From contig NZ_CP066059.1 of the NCBI RefSeq assembly GCF_016127915.1, forward strand, positions 1,446,001 to 1,510,000: a stretch of DNA of 64,000 bases, in the 5' to 3' direction. Positions 56,689 through 64,000 of this stretch are shown in pieces. A program made the translations under genes and the position numbers. The first letter of the stretch is position 1. Each line of letters begins with the position of its first letter. Under the pieces are notes generated by a model that saw nothing but the letters and a program-made list of their open reading frames with translations, made no database searches and had not been told where the DNA came from. The stretch is from Streptococcus oralis (GTDB lineage: Bacteria > Bacillota > Bacilli > Lactobacillales > Streptococcaceae).

Positions 56689-57468
56689 ATGGCTAAACAA
56701 GATATAGCTATGCAAGTGCTGCAACAAGTAGTAAAATTACCCGTGGTCAAAGTTGATCGGGAGAAATTTTTAGTAGAAAAGTTTTCAAAGGAATTAGATC
56801 GTAAGGATATTCCAACTTTGATTGAACAAGGACCGACTTCTTTGTTGCCTCAAGAAAGCTTGGATCGCGTGGCCAAGGCCTGTATTAAGGACAATGTCCT
56901 GTTAGCCAGTGGAACATCGGTGTTAGCAGGTCTACCTGGAGGTCTTGCTATGGCGATCACTATCCCGACAGACGTAGCCCAGTTTTATGCTTTTTCATTG
57001 AAATTAGCTCAAGAACTAGGGTATATTTACGGATTTGATGATCTTTGGGCATCGCGCAATGAGTTGAGTGAAGATGCTAAAAACACGCTTTTACTGTATC
57101 TCGGTGTGATGCTGGGAGTAAATGGTGCAGGTGCCCTACTTCGATCAGGCGGTGTGACAGTAGCCAAACAAGTCATAAAAGTAGTGAACAAGAAAGCTTT
57201 GACAAAGACGCTCTGGTATCCTATTTTAGAAAAAGTTTTGAAAATTTTTGGTGTTAATCTGACAAAAGGAGGCTTAGTTAAAGGGATGGGGAAAGTGATT
57301 CCTATCTTAGGTGGAGTCATTTCTGGTGGCCTAACCTTTGCGACCATGAAGCCAATGGGAGAAAGATTGCAACAGGAATTGTCCAAGCTAGTCAACTACA
57401 ATGAAGTGCAATATCAAAGAGACGTTGATACTATTCGAAAAGAGGTCGAAATCATCGAAGGAGAGTAA
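56689..57468 (+). CDS. EcsC-like conserved protein of unknown function
   Basis: 259 residues. The middle SVLAGLPGGLAMAITIPTDVAQFYAFSLKLAQELGYIYGF, then NTLLLYLGVMLGVNGAGALL, and a later IPILGGVISGGLTFATM recall EcsC-family proteins, which have Gly-rich amphipathic or membrane-touching helices. N- and C-terminal parts are charged and helical. Role unknown. The next small gene begins 2 bp after the stop, so the two are co-expressed. Confidence 0.72.
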   Translation: MAKQDIAMQVLQQVVKLPVVKVDREKFLVEKFSKELDRKDIPTLIEQGPTSLLPQESLDRVAKACIKDNVLLASGTSVLAGLPGGLAMAITIPTDVAQFYAFSLKLAQELGYIYGFDDLWASRNELSEDAKNTLLLYLGVMLGVNGAGALLRSGGVTVAKQVIKVVNKKALTKTLWYPILEKVLKIFGVNLTKGGLVKGMGKVIPILGGVISGGLTFATMKPMGERLQQELSKLVNYNEVQYQRDVDTIRKEVEIIEGE

Positions 57469-57469
57469 T

Positions 57470-57652
57470 ATGGGATTCATTAAAATTCTAGCCAAGACTT
57501 ACGGGAATTACTTTTTTGTGATGCAAAGCCTCAAAGTCCTGAAGAACATGAAAAAAGATGACAATGCTCTAGTAGGTTTCGGGAAAGTACTGCTTGCTGA
57601 CAAGTTGATGGATGTAGCCCAGTGGCTCGCAAAACCAGACGATAAGGAATAA
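57470..57652 (+). CDS. Small conserved protein linked to EcsC-like gene
   Basis: 60 residues starting MGFIKILAKTYGNYFFVMQS, basic N-terminal half and helical C-terminal half (LADKLMDVAQWLAKPDDKE). The start at 57470 follows AAGGAGAGTAAT at the end of the upstream gene. No membrane segment or known domain. Confidence 0.72.
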   Translation: MGFIKILAKTYGNYFFVMQSLKVLKNMKKDDNALVGFGKVLLADKLMDVAQWLAKPDDKE

Positions 57653-57665
57653 CTTGAAATGAAAG

Positions 57666-57697
57666 AAACTAGCAGGAACTCCGCTGCTAGTTTTTTA
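57666..57697 (+). terminator. Terminator after small EcsC-linked gene
   Basis: AAACTAGCAG/CTGCTAGTTT stem with T6. Confidence 0.9.
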
Positions 57698-57739
57698 ATC
57701 TCTTCCCATATGGTATAATATAAGCAGTAAAATCATTTT

Positions 57740-57891
57740 ATACTCTTCGAAAATCTCTTCAAACCACGTCAGCTTCACCTTGCCGTAGGTATAGATTACT
57801 GACTTCGTCAGTTCTATCCACAACCTCAAAGCAGTGCTTTGAGCAGCCTGCGGCTAGCTTCCTAGTTTGCTCTTTGATTTTCATTGAGTAT
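57740..57891 (+). repeat. BOX element with one boxB (A-B-C)
   Basis: boxA (ATACTCTTCGAAAATCTC..CACCTTGCCGTAG), boxB (about 57791-57846, GACTTCGTCAG..CAGTGCTTTGAGCA) and boxC (TGCGGCTAGCTTCC..ATTGAGTAT). The only complete A-B-C copy in the window. Confidence 0.95.
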
Positions 57892-57913
57892 TAGAACATA
57901 CATGGAGGTCGTC

Positions 57914-58147
57914 ATGGACAATATCATCGATGTGTCAATTCCCGTTGCAGAAGTGGTGGATAAGCATCCAGAAGTCTTGGAAATCCTAGTGGAACTGGGT
58001 TTTAAACCACTTGCTAATCCCTTGATGCGCAACACAGTCGGTCGCAAAGTATCGCTTAAGCAGGGTTCTAAACTTGAAGGAACTCCTATGGACAAGATTG
58101 TCCGCACACTGGAAGCGAATGGCTACGAAGTGATTGGATTAGACTAA
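57914..58147 (+). CDS. DUF1858 domain protein
   Basis: 77 residues matching DUF1858, usually found with DUF438/hemerythrin proteins: DVSIPVAEVVDKHPEVLEILVELGFKPLANPLMRNTVGRKVSL. Probable Fe-S or redox-linked adaptor; the family role is not established. Start 57914 follows GGAGGTCGTC, just behind the BOX element. Its stop overlaps the next start by one base (TAATG). Confidence 0.88.
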   Translation: MDNIIDVSIPVAEVVDKHPEVLEILVELGFKPLANPLMRNTVGRKVSLKQGSKLEGTPMDKIVRTLEANGYEVIGLD

Positions 58148-59481
58148 TGGCAGATGAACGGATTCATATCCTACGGGATATTTTGCTAGAATTGCACAAT
58201 GGCGCCTCTCCCGAGTCAGTTCAGGAGCGTTTTGATGCAACCTTTACAGGTGTCTCAGCTATTGAGATTTCCCTCATGGAGCACGAGCTGATGAACTCAG
58301 ACTCAGGTGTTACCTTTGAAGATGTCATGGAGCTCTGTGATGTCCATGCCAATCTTTTTAAAAATGCTGTTAAGGGCGTTGAAGTGGAGGATACCGAACA
58401 CCCTGGCCACCCAGTTCGCGTCTTCAAGGATGAAAATCTGGCCCTTCGTGCAGCCTTGATTCGCATTCGGAGATTGTTAGATACCTATGAGACTATGGAA
58501 GATGAGGAAATGCTGGCAGAGATGCGCAAGGGTTTGGTCCGTCAAATGGGACTTTTGGGGCAATTTGATATCCACTACCAGCGCAAGGAAGAGCTCTTCT
58601 TTCCCATCATGGAGCGCTATGGTCACGATTCACCTCCAAAAGTGATGTGGGGAGTGGATGATCAGATCAGAGAACTCTTTCAGATAGCTCTAGCGACGGC
58701 TAAGGCACTACCAGAAGTTACAATTAGCACTGTAAAGGAAACTTTCGAAGCTTTTGCGACAGAGTTTGAAAGTATGATTTTCAAGGAAGAGTCCATCCTC
58801 CTCATGATTCTTCTTGAGTCCTTCACCCAGGATGACTGGATTCAGATTGCGGAAGAGAGCGATTCCTATGGCTATGCTATCATCCGTCCGTCTGAGAAAT
58901 GGGTTCCAGAAAGACAGAGCTTTGTTGAAGAAAAGAGTGCAGAGGAGCCAGTACAACTAGACACGGCAGAAGGTCAAGTTCAGCAAGTCATCAATACGCC
59001 TGAAGGCCAGTTTACTATTACCTTTACCCCTAAGGAAAAGGAAGCGGTGCTGGACCGTCATAGTCAACAGGCTTTTGGGAATGGCTATCTCTCCGTCGAG
59101 CAGGCCAACCTCATCCTCAATCACCTCCCTATGGAGATCACTTTTGTTAATAAGGACGATATTTTTCAGTATTACAATGACAATGCGCCAGCTGATGAGA
59201 TGATTTTCAAACGGACGCCGTCCCAAGTCGGGCGCAATGTAGAACTCTGTCATCCGCCCAAGTACTTAGACAAGGTAAAGGCTGTTATGAAAGGTCTTCG
59301 TGAAGGGGTCAAGGACAAGTATGAGATGTGGTTCAAGTCAGAGTCGCGAGGCAAGTTTGTCCACATCACCTATGCTGCGGTACACGATGAAAACGGAGAA
59401 TTCCAAGGAGTGCTGGAGTATGTTCAGGATATCCAGCCCTACCGAGAGATTGATACGGACTACTTCCGTGGATTAGAATAA
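58147..59481 (+). CDS. DUF438 / hemerythrin-type and PAS domain protein
   Basis: 444 residues. N-terminal DUF438 (LRDILLELHNGASPESVQERF), a hemerythrin-like HHE bundle (HPGHPVRVFKDENLALRAAL, FDIHYQRKEELFFPIMERYGH, FKEESILLMILL), then a C-terminal PAS-like domain (MEITFVNKDDIFQYYNDNAPADEMIFKRTPSQVGRNVELCHPPKYL). Such proteins probably sense oxygen, NO or redox state through a di-iron site. Operon with the DUF1858 protein. Confidence 0.88.
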   Translation: MADERIHILRDILLELHNGASPESVQERFDATFTGVSAIEISLMEHELMNSDSGVTFEDVMELCDVHANLFKNAVKGVEVEDTEHPGHPVRVFKDENLALRAALIRIRRLLDTYETMEDEEMLAEMRKGLVRQMGLLGQFDIHYQRKEELFFPIMERYGHDSPPKVMWGVDDQIRELFQIALATAKALPEVTISTVKETFEAFATEFESMIFKEESILLMILLESFTQDDWIQIAEESDSYGYAIIRPSEKWVPERQSFVEEKSAEEPVQLDTAEGQVQQVINTPEGQFTITFTPKEKEAVLDRHSQQAFGNGYLSVEQANLILNHLPMEITFVNKDDIFQYYNDNAPADEMIFKRTPSQVGRNVELCHPPKYLDKVKAVMKGLREGVKDKYEMWFKSESRGKFVHITYAAVHDENGEFQGVLEYVQDIQPYREIDTDYFRGLE

Positions 59482-59490
59482 GGAGAATCA

Positions 59491-59745
59491 ATGAGTTACG
59501 AACAGGAATTTATGAAGGAATTTGAGGCCTGGGTCAATACCCAGATCATGATCAACGACATGGCGCACAAGGAAAGTCAAAAGGTCTACGAAGAAGACCA
59601 AGACGAACGTGCCAAAGATGCCATGATTCGCTACGAAAGTCGCTTGGATGCCTACCAGTTCTTGCTGGGTAAGTTTGAAAACTTCAAGGCAGGCAAGGGA
59701 TTCCATGATTTGCCAGAAGGATTGTTTGGTGAGCGAAACTATTAA
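59491..59745 (+). CDS. DUF1912 family protein
   Basis: 84 residues, acidic and helical, start MSYEQEFMKEFEAWVNTQIM, matching the streptococcal DUF1912 family of unknown function. AAGGAGAATCA precedes the start, 9 bp after the DUF438 gene, so it belongs to the same operon. Confidence 0.85.
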   Translation: MSYEQEFMKEFEAWVNTQIMINDMAHKESQKVYEEDQDERAKDAMIRYESRLDAYQFLLGKFENFKAGKGFHDLPEGLFGERNY

Positions 59746-59798
59746 AATACAGATACTTTCTTGATTTTTTCCCAAAATCTTGATAGAATATCTTTATT

Positions 59799-59827
59799 AA
59801 ATCCTTGTCAGAGCAGGGATTTTTTAT
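59799..59827 (+). terminator. Weak terminator before HhH gene
   Basis: AAATCC..TTG with CAGGGATTT and T6, about 55 bp after the DUF1912 stop. Confidence 0.6.
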
Positions 59828-59842
59828 TGAAAGGATTTTATC

Positions 59843-60238
59843 ATGTCAAAGAAACTCCAACGTAAAAAACAATTGCGAAATAGCCTTCGTCGCTCAGGTG
59901 CCTTTTCAAGTACGGTGACCAAAGTTGTCGAAGAGACCAAAAAAGTCGTGAAACACGCAGAAAAATCTGCCAGCGAAGCAGGAAAAGTTGTCTCTAAAAA
60001 AGTGGAACAAGCAGTAGAAGCGACCAAGGAACAAGCTCAAAAAGTAGCCAATTCAGTAGAAGATTTCGCAGCTACTTTGGGTGGCCTCTCAGTAGATCGT
60101 GCTAAGACTTTCTATGATGAGGGGATCAAGTCGGCTGCTGACTTTAAAAACTGGACTGAAAAAGAACTCCTTGCCTTGAAAGGAATTGGCCCAGCTACCA
60201 TTAAGAAATTAAAAGAGCACGGAATCAGCTTCAAGTAA
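59843..60238 (+). CDS. Helix-hairpin-helix domain protein
   Basis: 131 residues. Basic start KKLQRKKQLRNSLRRSG, a long Lys/Glu/Val helix (40-85), then a C-terminal helix-hairpin-helix (about 90-131, AADFKNWTEKELLALKGIGPATIKKLKEHGI) typical of non-specific DNA-binding. Common in mitis-group streptococci as an uncharacterised gene. AAAGGATTTTATC precedes the start. Confidence 0.82.
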   Translation: MSKKLQRKKQLRNSLRRSGAFSSTVTKVVEETKKVVKHAEKSASEAGKVVSKKVEQAVEATKEQAQKVANSVEDFAATLGGLSVDRAKTFYDEGIKSAADFKNWTEKELLALKGIGPATIKKLKEHGISFK

Positions 60239-60251
60239 TCTTTCTTGCCCC

Positions 60252-60280
60252 TTGCATTTCCGAGAAAAACTTGCTACAAT
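60252..60280 (+). promoter_or_regulatory. Promoter of the valS operon
   Basis: TTGCAT (60252-60257), 17-bp spacer, TACAAT (60275-60280) with extended TGC, just ahead of the T-box leader. Confidence 0.75.
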
Positions 60281-60286
60281 AGAGCC

Positions 60287-60500
60287 ATTAGAGGTGTTTT
60301 GGATCCCACATTTTACAGAAAGTGGCGGTGCTGAGAAGTCCACAAATGTGTCAAAACTGGTTGCTGATGGATGAAAATGAAATAAAAGTGTCTTTGTATA
60401 TCCTTCAAAGACAAGAGTTGCGGGCCTTGCCCGAAATTGGGTGGTACCGCGGATAAACACATTCGTCCCTGTCATGTAGATGGCAGGGGCGATTTTTTGT
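60287..60500 (+). promoter_or_regulatory. T-box riboswitch (valine type by context)
   Basis: The T-box sequence TGGGTGGTACCGCGG (60438-60452) is followed by terminator stem CGTCCCTGTC/GGCAGGGGCG with T6 (60465-60497). A long stem I lies upstream (pairs GTTTTG/CAAAAC, CACATTT/AAATGTG, and GTGG/CCAC). Binding of uncharged tRNA-Val should favour the antiterminator. A GUC specifier at 60350-60352 is a tentative reading. Confidence 0.92.
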
Positions 60501-60518
60501 AGAAAGCGAGGTAGAAGG

Positions 60519-61079
60519 ATGACAAGAGCAGAGTTACCAGAACGAATAGAGACCGAGCGTCTGGTCTTGCGAGTCCGTACCGTGGCTGATGTTGTGGATA
60601 TCTTTGACTATGCCAGTAGGCCAGAAGTTTCCTATCCAGCAGGCTTTCACCCCGTCAAGAGCTTGGAAGATGAGATTTATTATCTGGAGCATATTCTGCC
60701 CGAGCGTAATGAAAAGAACAATCTCCCAGCGGGCTATGGAATTGTCGCTAAAGGAACCGATAAGGTCATCGGCTCTGTTGATTTCCCTCGTCGTCACGAG
60801 GATGATGTCTTGGAGATTGGCTATATCTTACATCCAGACCATTGGGGTCTAGGTTATGTTCCAGAAGCAGCGCGTGCCTTGATTGACCTAGCTTTTAAAA
60901 AATTGAATCTGCATAAGATTGAACTGACTTGTTTTGGCAACAATATCAAAAGTCAACGAGTCGCAGAGAAACTTGGCTTCACCCTCGAAGCTCGCATAAG
61001 AGACCGCAAAGATGCCCAAGGCAACCGCTGTGACAGTCTGATATATGGCTTGCTAAGGAGTGAGTGGGAGGTGATTTGA
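60519..61079 (+). CDS. GNAT family acetyltransferase (RimJ/RimL-like)
   Basis: 186 residues. IETERLVLRVRTVADV start typical of the Acetyltransf_3 group, acetyl-CoA loop HWGLGYVPEAARALIDLAF (Q/RxxGxG/A type), then IELTCFGNNIKSQRVAEKLGFTLEARIRD. Substrate unknown; could modify a ribosomal protein N terminus or a small amine. Located between the T-box and valS, so co-induced on valine starvation. Overlaps the next gene by one base. Confidence 0.88.
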   Translation: MTRAELPERIETERLVLRVRTVADVVDIFDYASRPEVSYPAGFHPVKSLEDEIYYLEHILPERNEKNNLPAGYGIVAKGTDKVIGSVDFPRRHEDDVLEIGYILHPDHWGLGYVPEAARALIDLAFKKLNLHKIELTCFGNNIKSQRVAEKLGFTLEARIRDRKDAQGNRCDSLIYGLLRSEWEVI

Positions 61080-61657
61080 TGCATCTTTTCATCATTGGGG
61101 CTCCAGCTTCTGGGAAAATGACGATTGGGCAAGAACTATCTCGAAAGACAAATGCTACCCTCTTTTATAACCATCAAGCCATCGATTTTGCACTAGAAAT
61201 CTATCAGGACTATACAGAGGAAATGTGGGAATTTGTTCGTGGAATTACCTTTTCTTTTCTTGGAGCAAGTGCTAGGAATCAGCGATCTGTGATTTTAACA
61301 GACGTAATTGATTTTTCAAATCAGTACCAGCTGCTGTATTTGAAGCAAATTCAGGATTTGTTGGATGATTATCATCAAGAGATTCTGTTTGTTGAGTTGG
61401 AAACGACACTTGAAGAGCGCTTATGTCGAAATCGAACGGAGAATCGATTAAAGCATAAACCCTTAAAACGACATATTGAGGTATCTGAAAGAGAAATTTT
61501 GGAGACTGCTGAAACACTTCAATTAAATTCTCAACATCAACCGAATGAGTTGCACCACTACTTTAAAATAAATAATACGAATCTGTCTGCAGAAGAAGTT
61601 GCCAAGCAGATTCAAAATAAAATGAATACAATAGAGAAAGGACAAACACATGTCTAA
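61079..61657 (+). CDS. P-loop nucleotide/small-molecule kinase-like protein
   Basis: 192 residues. P loop [20 protein letters not shown] at the N terminus, [17 protein letters not shown] and a helical tail; resembles shikimate- or AAA-type small kinases. The start at 61079 follows GGGAGGTGATTTG. Ends 8 bp inside valS. Function is open. Confidence 0.8.
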   Translation: MHLFIIGAPASGKMTIGQELSRKTNATLFYNHQAIDFALEIYQDYTEEMWEFVRGITFSFLGASARNQRSVILTDVIDFSNQYQLLYLKQIQDLLDDYHQEILFVELETTLEERLCRNRTENRLKHKPLKRHIEVSEREILETAETLQLNSQHQPNELHHYFKINNTNLSAEEVAKQIQNKMNTIEKGQTHV

Positions 61658-64000
61658 ACAACTTTCACCTAAATACAATCCAGCCGAGGTTGAGGCTGGT
61701 CGTTACCAAAAATGGCTTGATGCGGATGTTTTCAAGCCTTCAGGCGATCAAAAGGCTAAGCCTTATTCAATCGTGATTCCACCACCAAACGTAACTGGGA
61801 AACTCCACCTTGGTCACGCTTGGGATACAACTTTGCAGGATATCATCATTCGTCAAAAACGGATGCAAGGCTTTGACACGCTTTGGCTACCAGGAATGGA
61901 CCACGCGGGTATCGCAACTCAAGCTAAGGTTGAGGAGCGCTTGCGTGGAGAGGGCATTAGCCGTTATGACCTCGGTCGTGAGTCTTTCTTGACGAAAGTC
62001 TGGGAATGGAAAGACGAATATGCCACTACTATCAAGGAACAATGGGGCAAGATGGGACTCTCTGTAGACTACTCTCGCGAACGGTTCACTCTTGACGAAG
62101 GCTTGTCAAAAGCCGTCCGCAAGGTTTTTGTCGAACTTTACAAGAAAGGCTGGATCTACCGTGGTGAGTTTATCATCAACTGGGACCCAGCAGCTCGCAC
62201 AGCCCTTTCTGATATCGAGGTGATCCACAAGGATGTCGAAGGTGCCTTCTACCACATGAACTACATGCTGGAAGATGGTTCACGCGCCCTTGAAGTTGCG
62301 ACAACTCGTCCTGAGACTATGTTTGGGGACGTTGCTGTTGCGGTCAATCCAGAAGACCCACGCTACAAGGACTTGATCGGTAAAAATGTCATCCTTCCAA
62401 TCGCTAATAAATTGATTCCAATCGTTGGAGACGAACATGCCGATCCCGAGTTTGGAACTGGTGTCGTGAAAATCACGCCTGCCCACGATCCAAACGACTT
62501 CTTGGTTGGACAACGCCACAACTTGCCGCAAGTCAACGTCATGAACGATGACGGAACCATGAACGAGCTTGCCTTCGAGTTTGCAGGCATGGACCGTTTT
62601 GAAGCTCGTAAGGCAGTCGTTGCTAAGCTAGAAGAAATCGGTGCCCTTGTTAAAATCGAAAAACGTGTCCACAGCGTTGGTCACTCAGAACGTACTGGTG
62701 TAGTGGTTGAACCACGCTTGTCTACTCAGTGGTTCGTCAAGATGGACCAATTGGCGAAAAATGCTATTGCCAACCAAGACACAGAGGACAAGGTTGAATT
62801 CTACCCACCTCGTTTCAACGATACTTTCCTCCAATGGATGGAAAATGTACACGACTGGGTGATCTCTCGTCAGCTTTGGTGGGGTCACCAAATCCCAGCT
62901 TGGTACAATGCTGAGGGTGAAATCTATGTGGGCGAAGAAGCACCGGAAGGTGACGGATGGACTCAAGACGATGATGTACTTGATACGTGGTTCAGTTCTG
63001 CCCTTTGGCCATTCTCAACCATGGGTTGGCCGGATATAGACTCAGCAGACTTCAAGCGTTATTATCCAACATCAACCTTGGTGACTGGTTATGATATTAT
63101 CCCATTCTGGGTATCTCGGATGATTTTCCAAGGTTTGGAATTTACTGGCAAGTCGCCATTCAAAAATGCCTTGATTCACGGTCTCATTCGTGACGAGCAA
63201 GGCCGCAAGATGTCCAAGTCTCTTGGTAACGGGATTGATCCAATGGATGTTATTGATAAATACGGAACAGATAGCCTGCGTTGGTTCCTTTCAAACGGTT
63301 CTGCCCCAGGGCAAGATGTCCGCTTCTCTTACGAAAAAATGGATGCTTCTTGGAACTTCATTAACAAGATCTGGAACATTTCTCGCTACATCCTCATGAA
63401 CAATGAAGGCTTGACCCTTGAGCAAGCAACGGCCAATGTGGAAAAAGTTGTTAACAAGGAAGCTGGTAACGTCACTGACCGCTGGATTCTCCACAACCTC
63501 AATGAAACCATCGGAAAAGTCACTGAAAACTTTGACAAGTTTGAATTTGGTGTCGCTGGACACATCCTCTACAACTTCATCTGGGATGAGTTTGCGGACT
63601 GGTACGTTGAGTTGACCAAGGAAGTCCTTTATAGTGATAACGAAGAAGAGAAAGTTATTACACGTTCTGTTCTCCTTTACACTTTGGACAAGATCCTTCG
63701 TCTCCTTCACCCAATCATGCCATTCGTGACAGAGGAAATCTTTGGACAAATTTCAGAAGGCTCTATCGTTACAGCAGAATACCCAACTGTTAATCCAGCC
63801 TTTGAAGACCTTGCGGCTCACACTGGTGTGGAAAGCCTCAAAGACTTGATCCGCGCCGTTCGTAATGCGCGTGCGGAAGTGAACGTAGCACCAAGCAAGC
63901 CAATCACAATCCTTGTTAAGACAAGCGATAGCGACTTGGAAGCCTTCTTTAACAGTAATGTCAACTACATCAAACGCTTCACAAATCCAGAACACTTGGA
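61650..64000 (+). CDS. valS: Valyl-tRNA synthetase, partial
   Basis: About 783 residues of roughly 880 are present; the C terminus lies beyond the window. Class Ia signature [16 protein letters not shown] (HIGH), editing domain with [15 protein letters not shown], and KMSKSLGNG (KMSKS) near 520. Charges tRNA-Val and edits threonine. Start 61650 lies after GAAAGGACAAACAC and overlaps the end of the kinase gene. Expected to be induced through the T-box. Confidence 0.98.
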   Translation, partial: MSKQLSPKYNPAEVEAGRYQKWLDADVFKPSGDQKAKPYSIVIPPPNVTGKLHLGHAWDTTLQDIIIRQKRMQGFDTLWLPGMDHAGIATQAKVEERLRGEGISRYDLGRESFLTKVWEWKDEYATTIKEQWGKMGLSVDYSRERFTLDEGLSKAVRKVFVELYKKGWIYRGEFIINWDPAARTALSDIEVIHKDVEGAFYHMNYMLEDGSRALEVATTRPETMFGDVAVAVNPEDPRYKDLIGKNVILPIANKLIPIVGDEHADPEFGTGVVKITPAHDPNDFLVGQRHNLPQVNVMNDDGTMNELAFEFAGMDRFEARKAVVAKLEEIGALVKIEKRVHSVGHSERTGVVVEPRLSTQWFVKMDQLAKNAIANQDTEDKVEFYPPRFNDTFLQWMENVHDWVISRQLWWGHQIPAWYNAEGEIYVGEEAPEGDGWTQDDDVLDTWFSSALWPFSTMGWPDIDSADFKRYYPTSTLVTGYDIIPFWVSRMIFQGLEFTGKSPFKNALIHGLIRDEQGRKMSKSLGNGIDPMDVIDKYGTDSLRWFLSNGSAPGQDVRFSYEKMDASWNFINKIWNISRYILMNNEGLTLEQATANVEKVVNKEAGNVTDRWILHNLNETIGKVTENFDKFEFGVAGHILYNFIWDEFADWYVELTKEVLYSDNEEEKVITRSVLLYTLDKILRLLHPIMPFVTEEIFGQISEGSIVTAEYPTVNPAFEDLAAHTGVESLKDLIRAVRNARAEVNVAPSKPITILVKTSDSDLEAFFNSNVNYIKRFTNPEHL

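Overview
The window is a stretch of chromosome from a mitis-group Streptococcus (S. mitis, S. oralis, S. pseudopneumoniae or a near relative of S. pneumoniae). Supporting evidence is low-GC Gram-positive coding with AGGAGG-type ribosome sites, YSIRK and LPXTG surface proteins, BOX repeats, a complete blp bacteriocin locus, and a gene order that largely follows the pneumococcal map: nptA, endoD, pgk, glnR-glnA, hrcA-grpE-dnaK-dnaJ, ecsAB, blp, ccrZ-trmB, rimP-nusA-ylxRQ-infB-rbfA, valS.

Layout. 1-2.4 kb: start of a piu/fat iron-uptake operon (minus strand) facing pepA, with CodY-type boxes between them, then a small immunity-like gene. 2.4-9.2 kb: a Na/phosphate cotransporter and a large wall-anchored GH85 endoglycosidase. 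9.2-10.7 kb: a WYL regulator with an NTF2-like protein. 11-17 kb: pgk, then an antigen I/II family adhesin. 17.1-19.5 kb: an exporter-like membrane protein and glnRA under a GlnR box. 19.6-24.2 kb: the stump of one LPXTG protein, then an intact adhesin with nine SHIRT repeats. 24.3-25.8 kb: PadR regulator with two DUF2812 proteins. 25.8-31.2 kb: CIRCE-controlled heat-shock genes with unusually structured intergenic DNA. 31.5-34.1 kb: HIT protein and the EcsAB ABC transporter.

34.2-49.1 kb is the blp bacteriocin island: blpT, blpSRH (two-component regulation), blpABC (export and pheromone), seven double-glycine bacteriocin precursors, several small membrane or CPBP immunity proteins, and a thioredoxin-fold protein with an LPXTG anchor. 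Eight promoters share one geometry: two 8-bp BlpR half-sites 21 bp apart, with a -10 box at 37 bp (the fit is weak only at blpSRH). Every mature bacteriocin has an even number of cysteines (two or four), which fits the CxxC protein acting as a disulfide-forming partner. The pheromone differs from the pneumococcal types I can recall. The island ends with a group II intron remnant, blpZ and pncP.

49.2-64 kb is conserved housekeeping: cell-cycle regulator ccrZ, trmB, the rimP-nusA-infB-rbfA translation operon, small conserved genes, and a T-box-controlled operon leading into valS (cut by the window end). A family of intergenic structured elements (near 27.6, 31.4 and 55.9 kb, perhaps also 29.9 kb) shows compensatory stem changes. 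It is the strongest non-coding signal. No tRNA, rRNA, CRISPR array or intact transposase was seen.
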